Shown here: positions 6,021 through 6,107 of the stretch, in pieces | How the letters are laid out: each line of letters opens with the position of its first letter | Numbering within the stretch: the stretch's first letter is position 1 | From: Leptospira sp. | GTDB lineage: Bacteria > Spirochaetota > Leptospiria > Leptospirales > Leptospiraceae | DNA length: 6,107 nucleotides | Assembly: GCA_025457985.1 (NCBI GenBank) | Contig: JALOTI010000126.1 | Span: 1 to 6,107, forward strand | Reading direction: 5' to 3' | The notes under the pieces: model-generated | Seen by the model: the letters and a program-made list of their open reading frames with translations, nothing else | Told to the model about the DNA's origin: nothing | Database searches by the model: none | Translations under genes and position numbers: made by a program

Positions 6021-6107
6021 ATAAAATAAAAAAAAATTTTTCACTTATTTTAGTTTAAAAAACCAACACTAGAAAAGTTTATCTAATATTAAATAATATA
6101 TTTATAA
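6021..6107. other. Very AT-rich tail after the hydroxylase gene, possible weak terminator
   Basis: Only about 10 of these 87 bases are G or C. AAAATAA (6023-6029) and TTATTTT (6045-6051) could pair around an A-run/T-run core, giving an A-T-only hairpin just after the stop codon. With no GC pairs it would be a weak terminator at best. No ORF of useful length is seen before the window ends. Confidence 0.35.

Overview
The window looks like core chromosome of a spirochaete of the genus Leptospira, probably a free-living (saprophyte-type) species. The basis is moderate-to-low GC with AT-rich spacers, a pentahaem cytochrome followed by an ActB-type molybdopterin/Fe-S protein, and a small cysteine-rich exported protein of a kind I associate with Leptospira. 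The genus is an inference from gene content and style, not from a marker gene. I see no tRNA, rRNA, insertion sequence, CRISPR array or phage gene.

Layout, left to right. Positions 1-822 (minus) hold the first 274 codons of an actB-like gene that runs off the left edge. Positions 844-1356 (minus) hold actA, a complete pentahaem cytochrome c. Together they are the start of an alternative complex III (ACIII, quinol:electron-acceptor oxidoreductase) operon transcribed leftward. Positions 1357-1700 are a 344-base spacer with a good rho-independent terminator for the next gene upstream, and possibly one tiny plus-strand ORF. Positions 1701-4703 (minus) are a tightly coupled three-gene unit read in the order rlmN (23S rRNA/tRNA adenine-C2 methyltransferase), a 94-residue Cys-rich exported protein (GTG start, overlapping rlmN by 14 bases), and a GT39/ArnT-like membrane glycosyltransferase (ATGA overlap). 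Positions 4704-4910 are a divergent intergenic region with a perfect 10-base inverted repeat. Positions 4911-6020 (plus) hold a sterol desaturase/fatty acid hydroxylase family protein that resembles alkylglycerol monooxygenase. Positions 6021-6107 are a very AT-rich tail without a gene.

How the genes fit together: ActA and ActB would belong to one respiratory complex in the cytoplasmic membrane that takes electrons from quinol and passes them toward a terminal oxidase. The rlmN unit joins a translation-fidelity enzyme to two envelope proteins, and the link looks like co-transcription rather than a shared pathway. The diverging hydroxylase is a separate lipid-modifying membrane enzyme.

Nothing here is clearly a new defence or mobile system. 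The points most worth checking are the Fe-S cysteine motif kept in the ActB N-terminal domain, the inverted repeat at 4797-4827, and the uncharacterised Cys-rich protein with paired CxxxC motifs.
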